Origin: Acidobacteriota bacterium
Lineage (GTDB): Bacteria > Acidobacteriota > Polarisedimenticolia > Gp22-AA2
Length of the DNA stretch: 5,071 nt
Assembly (NCBI GenBank): GCA_016202915.1
Contig: JACQNT010000007.1
Coordinates: forward strand, 1 to 5,071
Direction of reading: 5' to 3'
Positions 1 through 5,071 of the stretch are shown here, one piece after another. Made by a program: the position numbers and the translations under genes. The notes under the pieces are model-generated. The model ran no database searches. It saw only the letters and a program-made list of their open reading frames with translations, and was not told the DNA's origin. How positions within the stretch are numbered: the stretch's first letter is position 1; each line of letters starts with the position of its first letter.

Positions 1-819
1 GGGCACGCTCTGAAGCGCGCGATCGATGTTTTCGATGTAGCCGCGCGACGATCCTCCCCCCAGGGAATCGATGAACGGGTACATGCCGTTGAAGAACAGG
101 TCCCCCATGTGCAGGACCTTCTCCCGCCTGAAGAACACCAGAGAGTCGCCGTCGGTGTGCCCCGGCCCGACATGGAAGATCTCGACCTCCTGGCCGCCCA
201 GATGCAGCCTGAGGCGCCCGTCGTAGGTGATGCCGGGCGGCGCGGCCTTCTCGAGGCGGAACCCCTCGGCGGCTTCAAGGAAGAATTTCAGCAGGCCGAG
301 GTCCTTCTCCAGGGAGAGGCCGTACGGATCCGCCGCGTCCTTGAGCGAGGCGATCTCCGCCTCGACCACCTTCAAGCGCCCCGGGAACGTCCTCCGGATC
401 GTCTCCGGGTAGTCCAGGAGCCGCGGCCGGACGTTGTCGTGCGCGATGATCTCCGCGAACCTGGCGAACACCGCGTTCCCGCCGGTGTGATCGGCGTGGT
501 AGTGGGTGTTGACCAGGTAGCGGATCGGCCGGTCCGTCAGCGCCCGGATCTGATCGACGATGCCCGGCGCGACGTTCTCGTACTGGTCGTCGATCACCAG
601 GACGCCCGCCCCGGTCACCAGGATGCCGACGTTGCCGCCGCTGCCGAACAGGCAGTAGGCGCGGTCGGTCAGCTTCTCGACCTTGAAAGTCGGCGCGGGC
701 GCGTCCTGCGCCGCGAAGGCGGCGCCGGCGTGCGCGAACGCTGGCCCGGACGAAACCACCAGGCAAGTGGATACCAGACAGGTGGACAGCAGGCACGCCA
801 TCACAGTCGGGGATCGCAT
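1..819 (-). CDS. Secreted MBL-fold metallo-hydrolase (C-terminus cut by window edge)
   Basis: Probable zinc-dependent hydrolase of the metallo-beta-lactamase superfamily, exported from the cytoplasm; the substrate cannot be told. The window holds 273 codons from an ATG, preceded by GGAGG five bases upstream. Residues 1-29 look like a signal peptide: short positive N-terminus, hydrophobic stretch about 6-23, and an A-F-A cleavage site at 27-29. The fold signature follows: a GNVGILV strand with an IDDQ turn, then the metal motif H106-x-H108-x-D110-H111 (NTHYHADHTGG), H221 in GPGHTDGDS, and D240 in HMGDLFFNG. The HxHxDH motif argues against a classical B1 beta-lactamase, which has HxHxDR. The ending FNGMYPFIDSLGGGS is typical of periplasmic glyoxylase/cyclase-like MBL proteins. 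The last zinc-binding histidine, expected near the C-terminus, lies beyond the window. The signal peptide contains an exact pentapeptide duplication, STCLV-STCLV. The gene sits downstream of the kinase unit on the same strand but has its own promoter candidate, so it may be independent. The family is secure; the specific activity is not. Confidence 0.93.
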   Translation of the reverse strand, partial: MRSPTVMACLLSTCLVSTCLVVSSGPAFAHAGAAFAAQDAPAPTFKVEKLTDRAYCLFGSGGNVGILVTGAGVLVIDDQYENVAPGIVDQIRALTDRPIRYLVNTHYHADHTGGNAVFARFAEIIAHDNVRPRLLDYPETIRRTFPGRLKVVEAEIASLKDAADPYGLSLEKDLGLLKFFLEAAEGFRLEKAAPPGITYDGRLRLHLGGQEVEIFHVGPGHTDGDSLVFFRREKVLHMGDLFFNGMYPFIDSLGGGSSRGYIENIDRALQSVP

Positions 820-824
820 CGTGG

Positions 825-829
825 CCTCC
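825..829 (-). promoter_or_regulatory. Ribosome binding site of the MBL hydrolase
   Basis: The minus strand reads GGAGG, then five bases, then ATG at 819-817. This supports the chosen start over the in-frame ATG six codons later, which would also shorten the positively charged start of the signal peptide. Confidence 0.7.
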
Positions 830-857
830 GCAGGGTTCGGCATCCGGAAGGGACGCC

Positions 858-886
858 ACTCTAGCACCGCGATCCGGCCCTCACAA
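858..886 (-). promoter_or_regulatory. Candidate sigma70-type promoter for the MBL hydrolase
   Basis: The minus strand reads TTGTGA (886-881), a 17-base spacer, then TAGAGT (863-858). Each hexamer matches the consensus at four of six positions, and the -10 box is preceded by TGC, an extended -10 element. Transcription would start near 851, giving a leader of about 30 bases before the ATG at 819. The spacing is ideal and the location is intergenic, but the match is imperfect and promoter rules for this organism are unknown. Confidence 0.4.
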
Positions 887-953
887 GGGGGGCGCTCCCG
901 GGGCGGAAGGAGGAGTATGCTGGGCGGCCTTTCCGGAGAGGAGAAGCGGAGGA

Positions 954-1301
954 TCACCCGTCCGCGCCGGCCATCGAGGCGTCGGCCAGGAGAAGATACG
1001 GCTCGCCGAACGGCTCGCCGCCGCGCGGCGTCAGCCGCAGCCCCCAGTCGCCGCCGTACACCAGCGTCGAGACGCCCGAGCTCGAATCCTCCACGGCCAC
1101 CGCCCGCGCCGGGCAGGGGGAGCCGCCGCCCGCGCTCGACCAGCCGGAGACGTCGCACAGGATCGTCTCGTCGCCGGCGGGGCAGTGCCGCACCCAGGTC
1201 ACGGGCCGGGCCTCGCCGGAGGCGCTGAACCTCTGGTCGCACCCCTCCGGGCAGTTCGGGTTCGCCTCGATGAACACGTTGATGGAGCGGAGACGGGCCA
1301 T
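954..1301 (-). CDS. Small cysteine-containing protein of unknown function
   Basis: I do not recognise this 115-residue protein. It is very probably real: almost every codon ends in G or C, matching the neighbours, and it follows the kinase stop codon by only 16 bases on the same strand. No Shine-Dalgarno sequence precedes the ATG, so translation may depend on coupling to the kinase; no other in-frame ATG or GTG lies nearby upstream. It has no signal peptide or membrane segment and is probably cytoplasmic. Five cysteines lie at 17, 21, 40, 49 and 63, in the pattern C-x3-C-x18-C-x8-C-x13-C, within the N-terminal 63 residues (NCPEGC, RHCPAG, ILCDVSGW, SPCP). The C-terminal half is glycine-rich and beta-like (VYGGDWGLRLTPRGGEPFG) and ends in an acidic tail. 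The cysteines could bind a metal or form disulfides, but no known zinc-ribbon spacing is evident. As the third gene of the unit it could be a partner or target of the kinase; that is inference. Confidence 0.8.
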   Translation of the reverse strand: MARLRSINVFIEANPNCPEGCDQRFSASGEARPVTWVRHCPAGDETILCDVSGWSSAGGGSPCPARAVAVEDSSSGVSTLVYGGDWGLRLTPRGGEPFGEPYLLLADASMAGADG

Positions 1302-1317
1302 GGCGCGGTGCGGCCGG

Positions 1318-3027
1318 TCAAGGCCGGCCGGCGGGGGCAGCGGCCTCCAGCACCTCGCGCACCTTGCGCGCCAGGGCGGCCGGTGTGAACGGCTTCTGCA
1401 GGAAGGCCGCCTTCGCCTCGATGATCCCGCGCAGGACGACGGAGTCGTCGGTGTAGCCGGATATGTAGAGCACCCGCATGCCCGGCCGGAGGGGGGCGAG
1501 GGCGAGGGCCAGCTCGCGGCCGTTCATCTGCGGCATCACCACGTCGGTGAGCAGCAGGTGGATCTCCTCCGTGTGCCCTTCGCAGATCCGGCGCGCCTCC
1601 GCGACGTCGCGCGCCTCGAGGACGAGGTAACCCCTGCGCTGCAGGATCTCCCGGACCAGCTCCCGGACCACCGCCTCGTCCTCCACCAGGAGGACGGTCT
1701 CCGTTCCGTCCCACGTCCGCGCCGCGCCGGCCTCCTGAGGTTCCGTCCCGACCGCGCCTTCCACGCGGGGGAGGTAGATCTTGAACGTGGAGCCGAGCCC
1801 GGGCTCGCTGTACACCCAGATGTACCCCTCGCTCTGCTTCACGATCCCGTAGGCGGTGGCGAGGCCCAGCCCCGTCCCCTTGCCCTTCTCCGTGGTGGTG
1901 AAGAACGGCTCGAAGATGCGGGCCCGCGTCTCCGCGTCCATGCCGCAGCCGGTGTCGCCGAGGGCCAGCATCACGTAGCGGCCGGGGATCGTGGGCGGGT
2001 GCTCGCGGGCGTACGTCTCATCGAGATCCGCCTCCGCCGTCTCGATCACGAGCTTCCCCCCGGTCGGCATGGCGTCGCGGGCGTTCACGGCCAGATTCAG
2101 GATCACCTGCTCGATCTGCCCCGGGTCGGCCTTCACGTTGCCGACGCCCGGGCGCAGGACGGTGGTCAGCTCGATGTCCTCCCCGATCAGGCTGCGCAGC
2201 ATCCTCTCCAGGTCCGCGACCACCTTGTTGAGGTCCAGGATACGGGGCTGCAGCACCTGCTTGCGGCTGAACGCCAGCAGCTGCCCCGTCAGCGCCGCCG
2301 CGCGGTGGGCGGCCTGCTGGATCGTCGCGATCTCGGCGTGCAGCGGGTCGCTCTGGGGGAAGCGCCGCGTCAGCAGATCGCAGCGCCCGCTGATGACCGT
2401 CAGGAGGTTGTTGAAGTCGTGGGCGACGCCTCCGGCCAGCCTCCCGACCGCCTCCATCTTCTGCGACTGGCGCAGCAGCTGCTCGCTGCGGAGCAGCGCC
2501 TCCTGCGACCGGCGCAGGACCTCCAGGTCGGAGACGTCCTGAAGCATCAGGATCACCTCCTCGATCTCTCCCGAGGGAGAGCGGATCGGCATCCCCGTGG
2601 CGTAGATGTGGCGCGTCGCCCCTCCGATCGCGAGTCGCATCTCCTGGTGGGCCACCTCCCCGGAGGCGAACGGGCGGGCGGCGGGGCAGGTCTCGCAGAT
2701 GGCGTCCCGATCGCACAGGGCGCGGTTGCAGGGGAGCCCCAGCAGGGCGGACGGGTGAGCCGCGCTGCGGAACTGCCGGGCGGCGAAGTCGTTGGCCCAG
2801 AGGATCTTCAGGCGGGGATCGACCACCAGGAAGCCGGCGCCGGCATGGTTGACAACCGCCGACAGTTTCTGACGCTCGCGCTCCAGAATCCGTATCTGGC
2901 TGTCGAGGAGCTGGAAACGCCGCTCGTAGTCCTCGATCCTGGACTGCAGCGACTGCCGGGCGTCCTGCCGAAATGCCCCGGCTTCCCCGGCACGGACTTT
3001 CAGGACGGCCGCTCTCCGGCGGCTCAC
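1318..3027 (-). CDS. Cytoplasmic PAS-domain hybrid histidine kinase with C-terminal receiver
   Basis: A 569-residue hybrid two-component sensor: it should autophosphorylate on histidine and pass the phosphate to its own receiver aspartate. Order: predicted coiled coil about 25-57; PAS domain about 55-167; linker helix 168-190; HisKA-type dimerisation domain with H-box GGVAHDFNN (H203); ATPase domain with N-box NLAVNARDAM (N315), G1 box DTGCGM (358-363), F-box FEPFF (372-376) and G2 box GKGTGLGL (382-389); receiver about 443-562 with acidic pocket E449/D450, phosphoacceptor D495 in LTDVVMP, S523 and K545. All catalytic motifs are intact. There are no membrane segments, so the signal is intracellular. 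The PAS domain carries four cysteines (100, 105, 111, 114; C-x4-C-x5-C-x2-C) able in principle to hold a metal or cofactor. The start is GTG inside the stop of the GAF gene (GTGA), the usual mark of translational coupling; no good Shine-Dalgarno is at normal distance. There is no DNA-binding output domain here, so the final target must be elsewhere. Family assignment is very secure; the stimulus is unknown. Confidence 0.97.
   Translation of the reverse strand: MSRRRAAVLKVRAGEAGAFRQDARQSLQSRIEDYERRFQLLDSQIRILERERQKLSAVVNHAGAGFLVVDPRLKILWANDFAARQFRSAAHPSALLGLPCNRALCDRDAICETCPAARPFASGEVAHQEMRLAIGGATRHIYATGMPIRSPSGEIEEVILMLQDVSDLEVLRRSQEALLRSEQLLRQSQKMEAVGRLAGGVAHDFNNLLTVISGRCDLLTRRFPQSDPLHAEIATIQQAAHRAAALTGQLLAFSRKQVLQPRILDLNKVVADLERMLRSLIGEDIELTTVLRPGVGNVKADPGQIEQVILNLAVNARDAMPTGGKLVIETAEADLDETYAREHPPTIPGRYVMLALGDTGCGMDAETRARIFEPFFTTTEKGKGTGLGLATAYGIVKQSEGYIWVYSEPGLGSTFKIYLPRVEGAVGTEPQEAGAARTWDGTETVLLVEDEAVVRELVREILQRRGYLVLEARDVAEARRICEGHTEEIHLLLTDVVMPQMNGRELALALAPLRPGMRVLYISGYTDDSVVLRGIIEAKAAFLQKPFTPAALARKVREVLEAAAPAGRP
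2686..2730 (-). other. Cysteine cluster in the PAS domain of the kinase
   Basis: Codons 100-114 of the kinase encode C-x4-C-x5-C-x2-C, the last pair as CETCP. A PCxxCP motif followed by a basic/hydrophobic stretch recurs in PAS domains of delta-proteobacterial and acidobacterial kinases, as I recall. Here two further cysteines lie just before it. Ligand binding is inference. Confidence 0.6.
3024..3027 (-). other. Four-base stop/start overlap (GTGA) between the GAF gene and the kinase
   Basis: The minus strand reads GTGA: GTG (3027-3025) starts the kinase and TGA (3026-3024) ends the GAF protein. This shows that the two are cotranscribed and probably translated by termination-reinitiation. 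Confidence 0.85.
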
Positions 3028-3590
3028 GGCCGCACCGGCCGGCCTCCCGCCCGCGCGGGCTCCCGGCGACGGGCGTAGGCGCCGGCCAGCCAGTCGGCGA
3101 CCCTCTCCACTTCGGCGACGGTCGCGGGGTCGAAGGCGTTCAGCTCATTGCTGTCGATGTCGATCTGCCCGTAAATCGTGTCGCCGCGGCGTATGAGGAT
3201 CACCAGCTCGGACCGGGTGGCCGCCGAGCACGCCAGGTAGTTGGTCTCCCTGGAGACGTCGGGGACGTTGATGTTGCGCTTCTCGGCGACCGCCGTGCCG
3301 CACACACCCTGGCCCACGGCGATGAAGACATGGTCGGTCGGGGCGCCGACGAACGGCCCGAGGCGCAGGACGTTGTCGGGGAACAGCTCGTAGATGCCGG
3401 TCCAGTGGAAGCGCGGATTGGAACCGTGAAGGCGCTCCACGGCGTCCGACAGGATCTCGCCCATGCCGGCCCCCCTCCGCGCCAGCTCGTCGAGCGCCCG
3501 GCAGATCTGCTCTCCGGTCGTTGCACCCTCCCGGGACCGGCTCGCCTGAAGCCTGCGGTGTCCGGTCGCCAGGCAGGCCTGGTTCGGCAC
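3024..3590 (-). CDS. GAF-domain protein of the free methionine-(R)-sulfoxide reductase family
   Basis: Closest in pattern to fRMsr (E. coli YebR/MsrC, COG1956), a GAF-fold enzyme that reduces free methionine-R-sulfoxide with thioredoxin. Numbered from the GTG at 3590 (188 residues): WTGIYEL at 63-69, LGPFVG at 77-82, QGVCGTA with C97, LACSAATRSEL with C121 and E128, and GQIDIDS with D144 and D146. The C97-C121 spacing of 24 equals that of the last two YebR cysteines. The first YebR cysteine is replaced by H87, so this would be a two-cysteine form. It is cytoplasmic, with no signal peptide or membrane segment. The start is uncertain. GTG 3590 keeps the first amphipathic helix but has no Shine-Dalgarno and may be leaderless. 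ATG 3464 has GGAGG nine bases upstream and gives 146 residues, a minimal GAF domain. Codons between 3590 and about 3520 use more A/T at third positions than the rest, hinting at a start inside that stretch. It overlaps the kinase start by four bases. It could act as an enzyme, or as a ligand-binding GAF partner of the kinase. Confidence 0.88.
   Translation of the reverse strand: MPNQACLATGHRRLQASRSREGATTGEQICRALDELARRGAGMGEILSDAVERLHGSNPRFHWTGIYELFPDNVLRLGPFVGAPTDHVFIAVGQGVCGTAVAEKRNINVPDVSRETNYLACSAATRSELVILIRRGDTIYGQIDIDSNELNAFDPATVAEVERVADWLAGAYARRREPARAGGRPVRP
3474..3478 (-). promoter_or_regulatory. Shine-Dalgarno for an alternative start of the GAF protein
   Basis: The minus strand reads GGAGG nine bases before the ATG at 3464-3462. 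It makes a 146-residue form plausible, but that form would lose the helix EQICRALDELARRG that resembles the N-terminal helix of the family. Confidence 0.4.
3569..3582. repeat. Perfect inverted repeat, possible operator
   Basis: CCAGGC-AG-GCCTGG has six-base arms around a two-base spacer. It lies about 7-20 bases downstream of the predicted minus-strand transcription start, where a repressor site would block the GAF-kinase unit. It would be coding if the GTG at 3590 is used. In GC-rich DNA a repeat of this length can arise by chance. Confidence 0.3.
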
Positions 3591-3595
3591 ACATA

Positions 3596-3623
3596 TGTAT
3601 AGGCCCGGCGGGCGGCGGCGCAA
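3596..3623 (-). promoter_or_regulatory. Candidate promoter of the GAF-kinase-orphan unit
   Basis: The minus strand reads TTGCGC (3623-3618), a 16-base spacer, and TATACA (3601-3596). This small A/T-rich patch stands out in very GC-rich DNA. The predicted start near 3589-3590 coincides with the GTG codon at 3590, which would make the transcript leaderless. The -35 box matches at only three positions. Confidence 0.35.
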
Positions 3624-3635
3624 CCCCGGGTCGGT

Positions 3636-3641
3636 GATAAT
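3636..3641 (+). promoter_or_regulatory. Candidate -10 box of the MFS transporter gene
   Basis: GATAAT matches the -10 consensus at five of six positions. Transcription would start near 3648, about 30 bases before the ATG at 3678. No recognisable -35 hexamer lies 16-18 bases upstream, so an activator or another sigma factor may be needed, or the match may be chance. Confidence 0.35.
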
Positions 3642-3649
3642 CTGCCGCG

Positions 3650-3666
3650 CCCCGGGCGAGCCGGGG
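3650..3666 (+). promoter_or_regulatory. GC-rich hairpin in the MFS leader
   Basis: CCCCGG-GCGAG-CCGGGG can form a six-pair all-GC stem with a five-base loop. It ends 11 bases before the start codon and lies almost at the predicted 5' end of the mRNA. It could limit ribosome access or stabilise the transcript. No U-run follows, so it is not a terminator. Confidence 0.3.
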
Positions 3667-3677
3667 GCGGGAAGGCG

Positions 3678-4970
3678 ATGGCGGACCTCAGAATCCTGTA
3701 TGCAGCGGCGTTCCTGCGGTCGGCGGCGACCGGGATGGTCGGCGTCCTCATGGGCGTCTTTCTGGCGCAGCTGCGCTTCGACCCGGCCCAGATCGGCTGC
3801 GTCATCGGGGTGGGCCTGGCCGGCGCGGCGGTCGCCGCCCTGATCGTCACGCTGGCCGGCGACCGTTTCGGGCGACGGCGGTCCCTGTTCTGGGTCGCCC
3901 TCCTGGGCGTCGCCGGCGGCGGCCTGTTCGCCCTCTCCTCCCACCCCCTGGCGGCCGGCGCTGCGGCCTTCCTGGGGATGGTGAACGGGATGGGCCGCGA
4001 TCGAGGGGCCGCGCTCATCCTCGACCAGGCGATCCTCCCGGCGGCCGTCACCGACCGGGGGCGGACGCGTGCCTTCGCCTGGTACAACGTCCTGCAGGAC
4101 GTCGGGGGCGCCCTCGGGGGGCTGCTCGCGGGCCTGCCGGCCGCCTGGCGGCACATGGCCGGGGCGCCGGAAGCGGGCGGAAGTATGTCCGACCTTCTCC
4201 CGCCACCATCGGCGGCCGTCGGCCAGGTGACGTCGCTGCGCGCCGCCCTGGCGGTCTACGCGGCCCTGCTCCTCGCGACGGCGGTCCTTTACCTTCGCCT
4301 GTCGCCGGCCGTCGAGGCGGCGCGGAGCGAGGGGGTCGCCCCGGAGGGAGGGCGCTCGACACGGGAGCGCCTCTCCCCCGCGACCCGGCGCATCCTCTGG
4401 AAGATTTCCTCCCTGTTCGCCCTCGACAGCCTGGCGGGCGGCTTCCTGACCACGGCCCTCCTGGCGTTCTTCTTCTACGAGCGCTTCGGGGTGGACGAGA
4501 GCCTCCTGGGGCCGCTGTTCTTCGGCGCCCGCCTGGCGAACGCCCTGTCCCACCTCGGGGCCGCCTGGCTGGCGCGGCGGATCGGCCTGGTCAACACGAT
4601 GGTCTTCACCCACATCCCCTCGAGCCTGCTCCTGGCCACCGTCGCCTATGCCCCGTCGTTCGCGGTCGCCGCCGCCCTGTTCCTCCTGCGCGAGGGGCTG
4701 GTCGAGATGGACGTCCCGACGCGGCAGTCGTACGTCATGGCGGTCGTCCGCCCCGAGGAGCGCACCGTCGCCTCCGGGGTCACCCACCTGGTGCGCGTCG
4801 GTGCCTGGGCCATCGCGCCCGCCTTCGCCGGCCTGTTCATGCGGGAGTGGGCCCTGATGATGCCGCTTCTCATCGGGGCCGGTATGAAGGTGATCTACGA
4901 CCTGCTGCTGTACGCCGCCTGCCGGGGAACCAGGCCCCCGGAGGAGAGGGTCGGCGGCTCCGCGGCATGA
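3678..4970 (+). CDS. Major facilitator superfamily transporter, substrate unknown
   Basis: A 430-residue inner-membrane secondary carrier with the length and hydrophobic periodicity of a 12-helix MFS protein. The loop between helices 2 and 3 has a clear motif A, AGDRFGRRRSLF (60-71). A hydrophilic central loop follows about residue 209 (roughly 210-238, rich in E, R and G) and separates the two six-helix halves. The halves show pseudo-symmetry: RDRGAALILDQAILP (107-121) near helix 4 of the first half and EMDVPTRQSYVMAVV (343-357) at the matching place in the second. A second polar insert at 157-187 (MAGAPEAGGS, DLLPPPS) lies between helices 5 and 6. The ATG is preceded by GGGAAGG only two bases away, close for a Shine-Dalgarno; a GGGGG run ten bases upstream is an alternative, and no in-frame ATG lies soon after. 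It is divergent from the GAF-kinase unit across 87 bases, which suggests but does not prove shared regulation. Efflux of a small molecule is the default guess; nothing in the sequence names the substrate. Confidence 0.92.
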   Translation: MADLRILYAAAFLRSAATGMVGVLMGVFLAQLRFDPAQIGCVIGVGLAGAAVAALIVTLAGDRFGRRRSLFWVALLGVAGGGLFALSSHPLAAGAAAFLGMVNGMGRDRGAALILDQAILPAAVTDRGRTRAFAWYNVLQDVGGALGGLLAGLPAAWRHMAGAPEAGGSMSDLLPPPSAAVGQVTSLRAALAVYAALLLATAVLYLRLSPAVEAARSEGVAPEGGRSTRERLSPATRRILWKISSLFALDSLAGGFLTTALLAFFFYERFGVDESLLGPLFFGARLANALSHLGAAWLARRIGLVNTMVFTHIPSSLLLATVAYAPSFAVAAALFLLREGLVEMDVPTRQSYVMAVVRPEERTVASGVTHLVRVGAWAIAPAFAGLFMREWALMMPLLIGAGMKVIYDLLLYAACRGTRPPEERVGGSAA

Positions 4971-4998
4971 TCCCTTCGGTCAGGGCCGGGACGGTTCC
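4971..4998. other. Short convergent intergenic gap with weak stem-loops
   Basis: The gap holds CCCT-TCGGTC-AGGG (4972-4985) and GGGA-CGGT-TCCC (4988-4999), each a four-pair stem. They could slow transcription between the two converging genes, but there is no T-run on either strand and I do not call a terminator. Confidence 0.2.
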
Positions 4999-5071
4999 CT
5001 AGCCGGCGCGCGCCCCCCGCTCGAGGAGCAGCAGGATCATCAGGTCGCTCTTGCTGCCGGCCGCCAGGCCC
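4999..5071 (-). CDS. C-terminal end of an unidentified protein (partial)
   Basis: The last 23 codons and a TAG stop of a minus-strand gene that enters from the right edge and converges on the transporter. All 23 sense codons end in G or C, which supports real coding. The visible end contains GSKSDLMILLLLERGARAG, a leucine-rich helix and a basic tail. LLLERGA resembles the end of an ankyrin repeat, but the preceding spacing does not fit well and one helix is too little to assign a family. Function unknown. Confidence 0.6.
   Translation of the reverse strand, partial: GLAAGSKSDLMILLLLERGARAG

Noticed and set aside
10..29. Lipobox in the MBL signal peptide (LSTC at 11-14, VSTC at 16-19)
   Set aside because: Threonine at -1 is unsuitable, and the hydrophobic stretch continues past both cysteines to an A-F-A signal peptidase I site. 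The coordinates given are residue positions of the protein.
109..864. Open frame of about 250 codons on the plus strand, antisense to the MBL hydrolase
   Set aside because: The translation is low-complexity and Arg/Asp/Val-rich, while the opposite strand shows the MBL metal motifs in frame, a signal peptide and a ribosome binding site.
907..1228. Plus-strand ATG at 917 behind a strong AAGGAGG, opening an Arg-rich frame
   Set aside because: The product is almost entirely Arg, Pro, Ser and Ala, the usual shadow of a GC-rich gene read in antisense. It lies opposite the 115-residue gene, whose codon use is convincing.
1270..3078. Open frame of about 600 codons on the plus strand, antisense to the kinase
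   Set aside because: The minus-strand frame has a complete set of kinase and receiver motifs. The plus frame has no recognisable domain, and its rarity of stops is expected opposite a gene with almost all G/C third positions.
3145..3594. Minus-strand ATG at 3594 opening a frame of about 150 codons
   Set aside because: It is in a different frame from the GAF motifs and gives an Arg/Pro/Gly-rich product with no domain.
3591..4787. Upstream extension of the GAF reading frame on the minus strand to about 4787
   Set aside because: It lies antisense to the MFS transporter, is low-complexity (Gly, Arg, Glu, Gln) and matches no GAF family feature; homology begins only near 3515.
4972..4999. Bidirectional terminator between the converging genes
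   Set aside because: There are only two four-pair stems and no T-run on either strand, so this is too weak to call.
1..5071. Mobile elements, CRISPR arrays, tRNA or rRNA genes, toxin-antitoxin or defence genes
   Set aside because: Reading both strands I found no transposase, integrase or nuclease motifs, no regularly spaced direct repeats, no tRNA-like cloverleaf sequence and no shift in base composition.

Overview
This is a GC-rich chromosomal window (roughly 70% G+C by eye) with nearly all G/C at codon third positions, short or overlapping gene junctions and no sign of phage, transposon, CRISPR or RNA genes. The gene content (cytoplasmic PAS hybrid histidine kinase with an HDFNN H-box, secreted MBL-fold hydrolase, orphan MFS carrier) suits a free-living soil or sediment bacterium of a high-GC phylum such as Acidobacteriota, Myxococcota or Methylomirabilota. 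The window alone cannot decide among them.

Layout from left to right. Positions 1-819 (minus) hold a secreted metallo-beta-lactamase-fold hydrolase, cut off at the window edge before its C-terminus. Positions 820-953 are intergenic and carry a plausible extended -10 promoter and a good ribosome binding site for that hydrolase. Positions 954-3590 (minus) form a three-gene unit transcribed right to left: a GAF-domain protein resembling free methionine-(R)-sulfoxide reductase, a PAS hybrid histidine kinase/response regulator that starts inside its stop codon (GTGA overlap), and 16 nt later a small orphan protein with five cysteines. Positions 3591-3677 are a divergent control region with back-to-back promoter candidates, a GC hairpin and, just inside the minus-strand transcript, a 14-bp inverted repeat. 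Positions 3678-4970 (plus) encode a 430-residue major facilitator superfamily transporter. Positions 4999-5071 (minus) are the last 23 codons of a gene converging on it.

How the genes may work together (inference): the three-gene unit is rich in redox-type features. They are a two-cysteine fRMsr-like GAF domain, a PAS domain with four clustered cysteines, and a cysteine-containing orphan. A redox or metal sensing module whose output goes through the kinase and its fused receiver is a reasonable hypothesis. No DNA-binding response regulator lies in the window, so the output target is unknown. The divergent transporter may share regulation with the unit. The unit is the most interesting part of the window, but each component belongs to, or resembles, a known fold family except the 115-residue protein, which I do not recognise. 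I do not see a clearly novel system.
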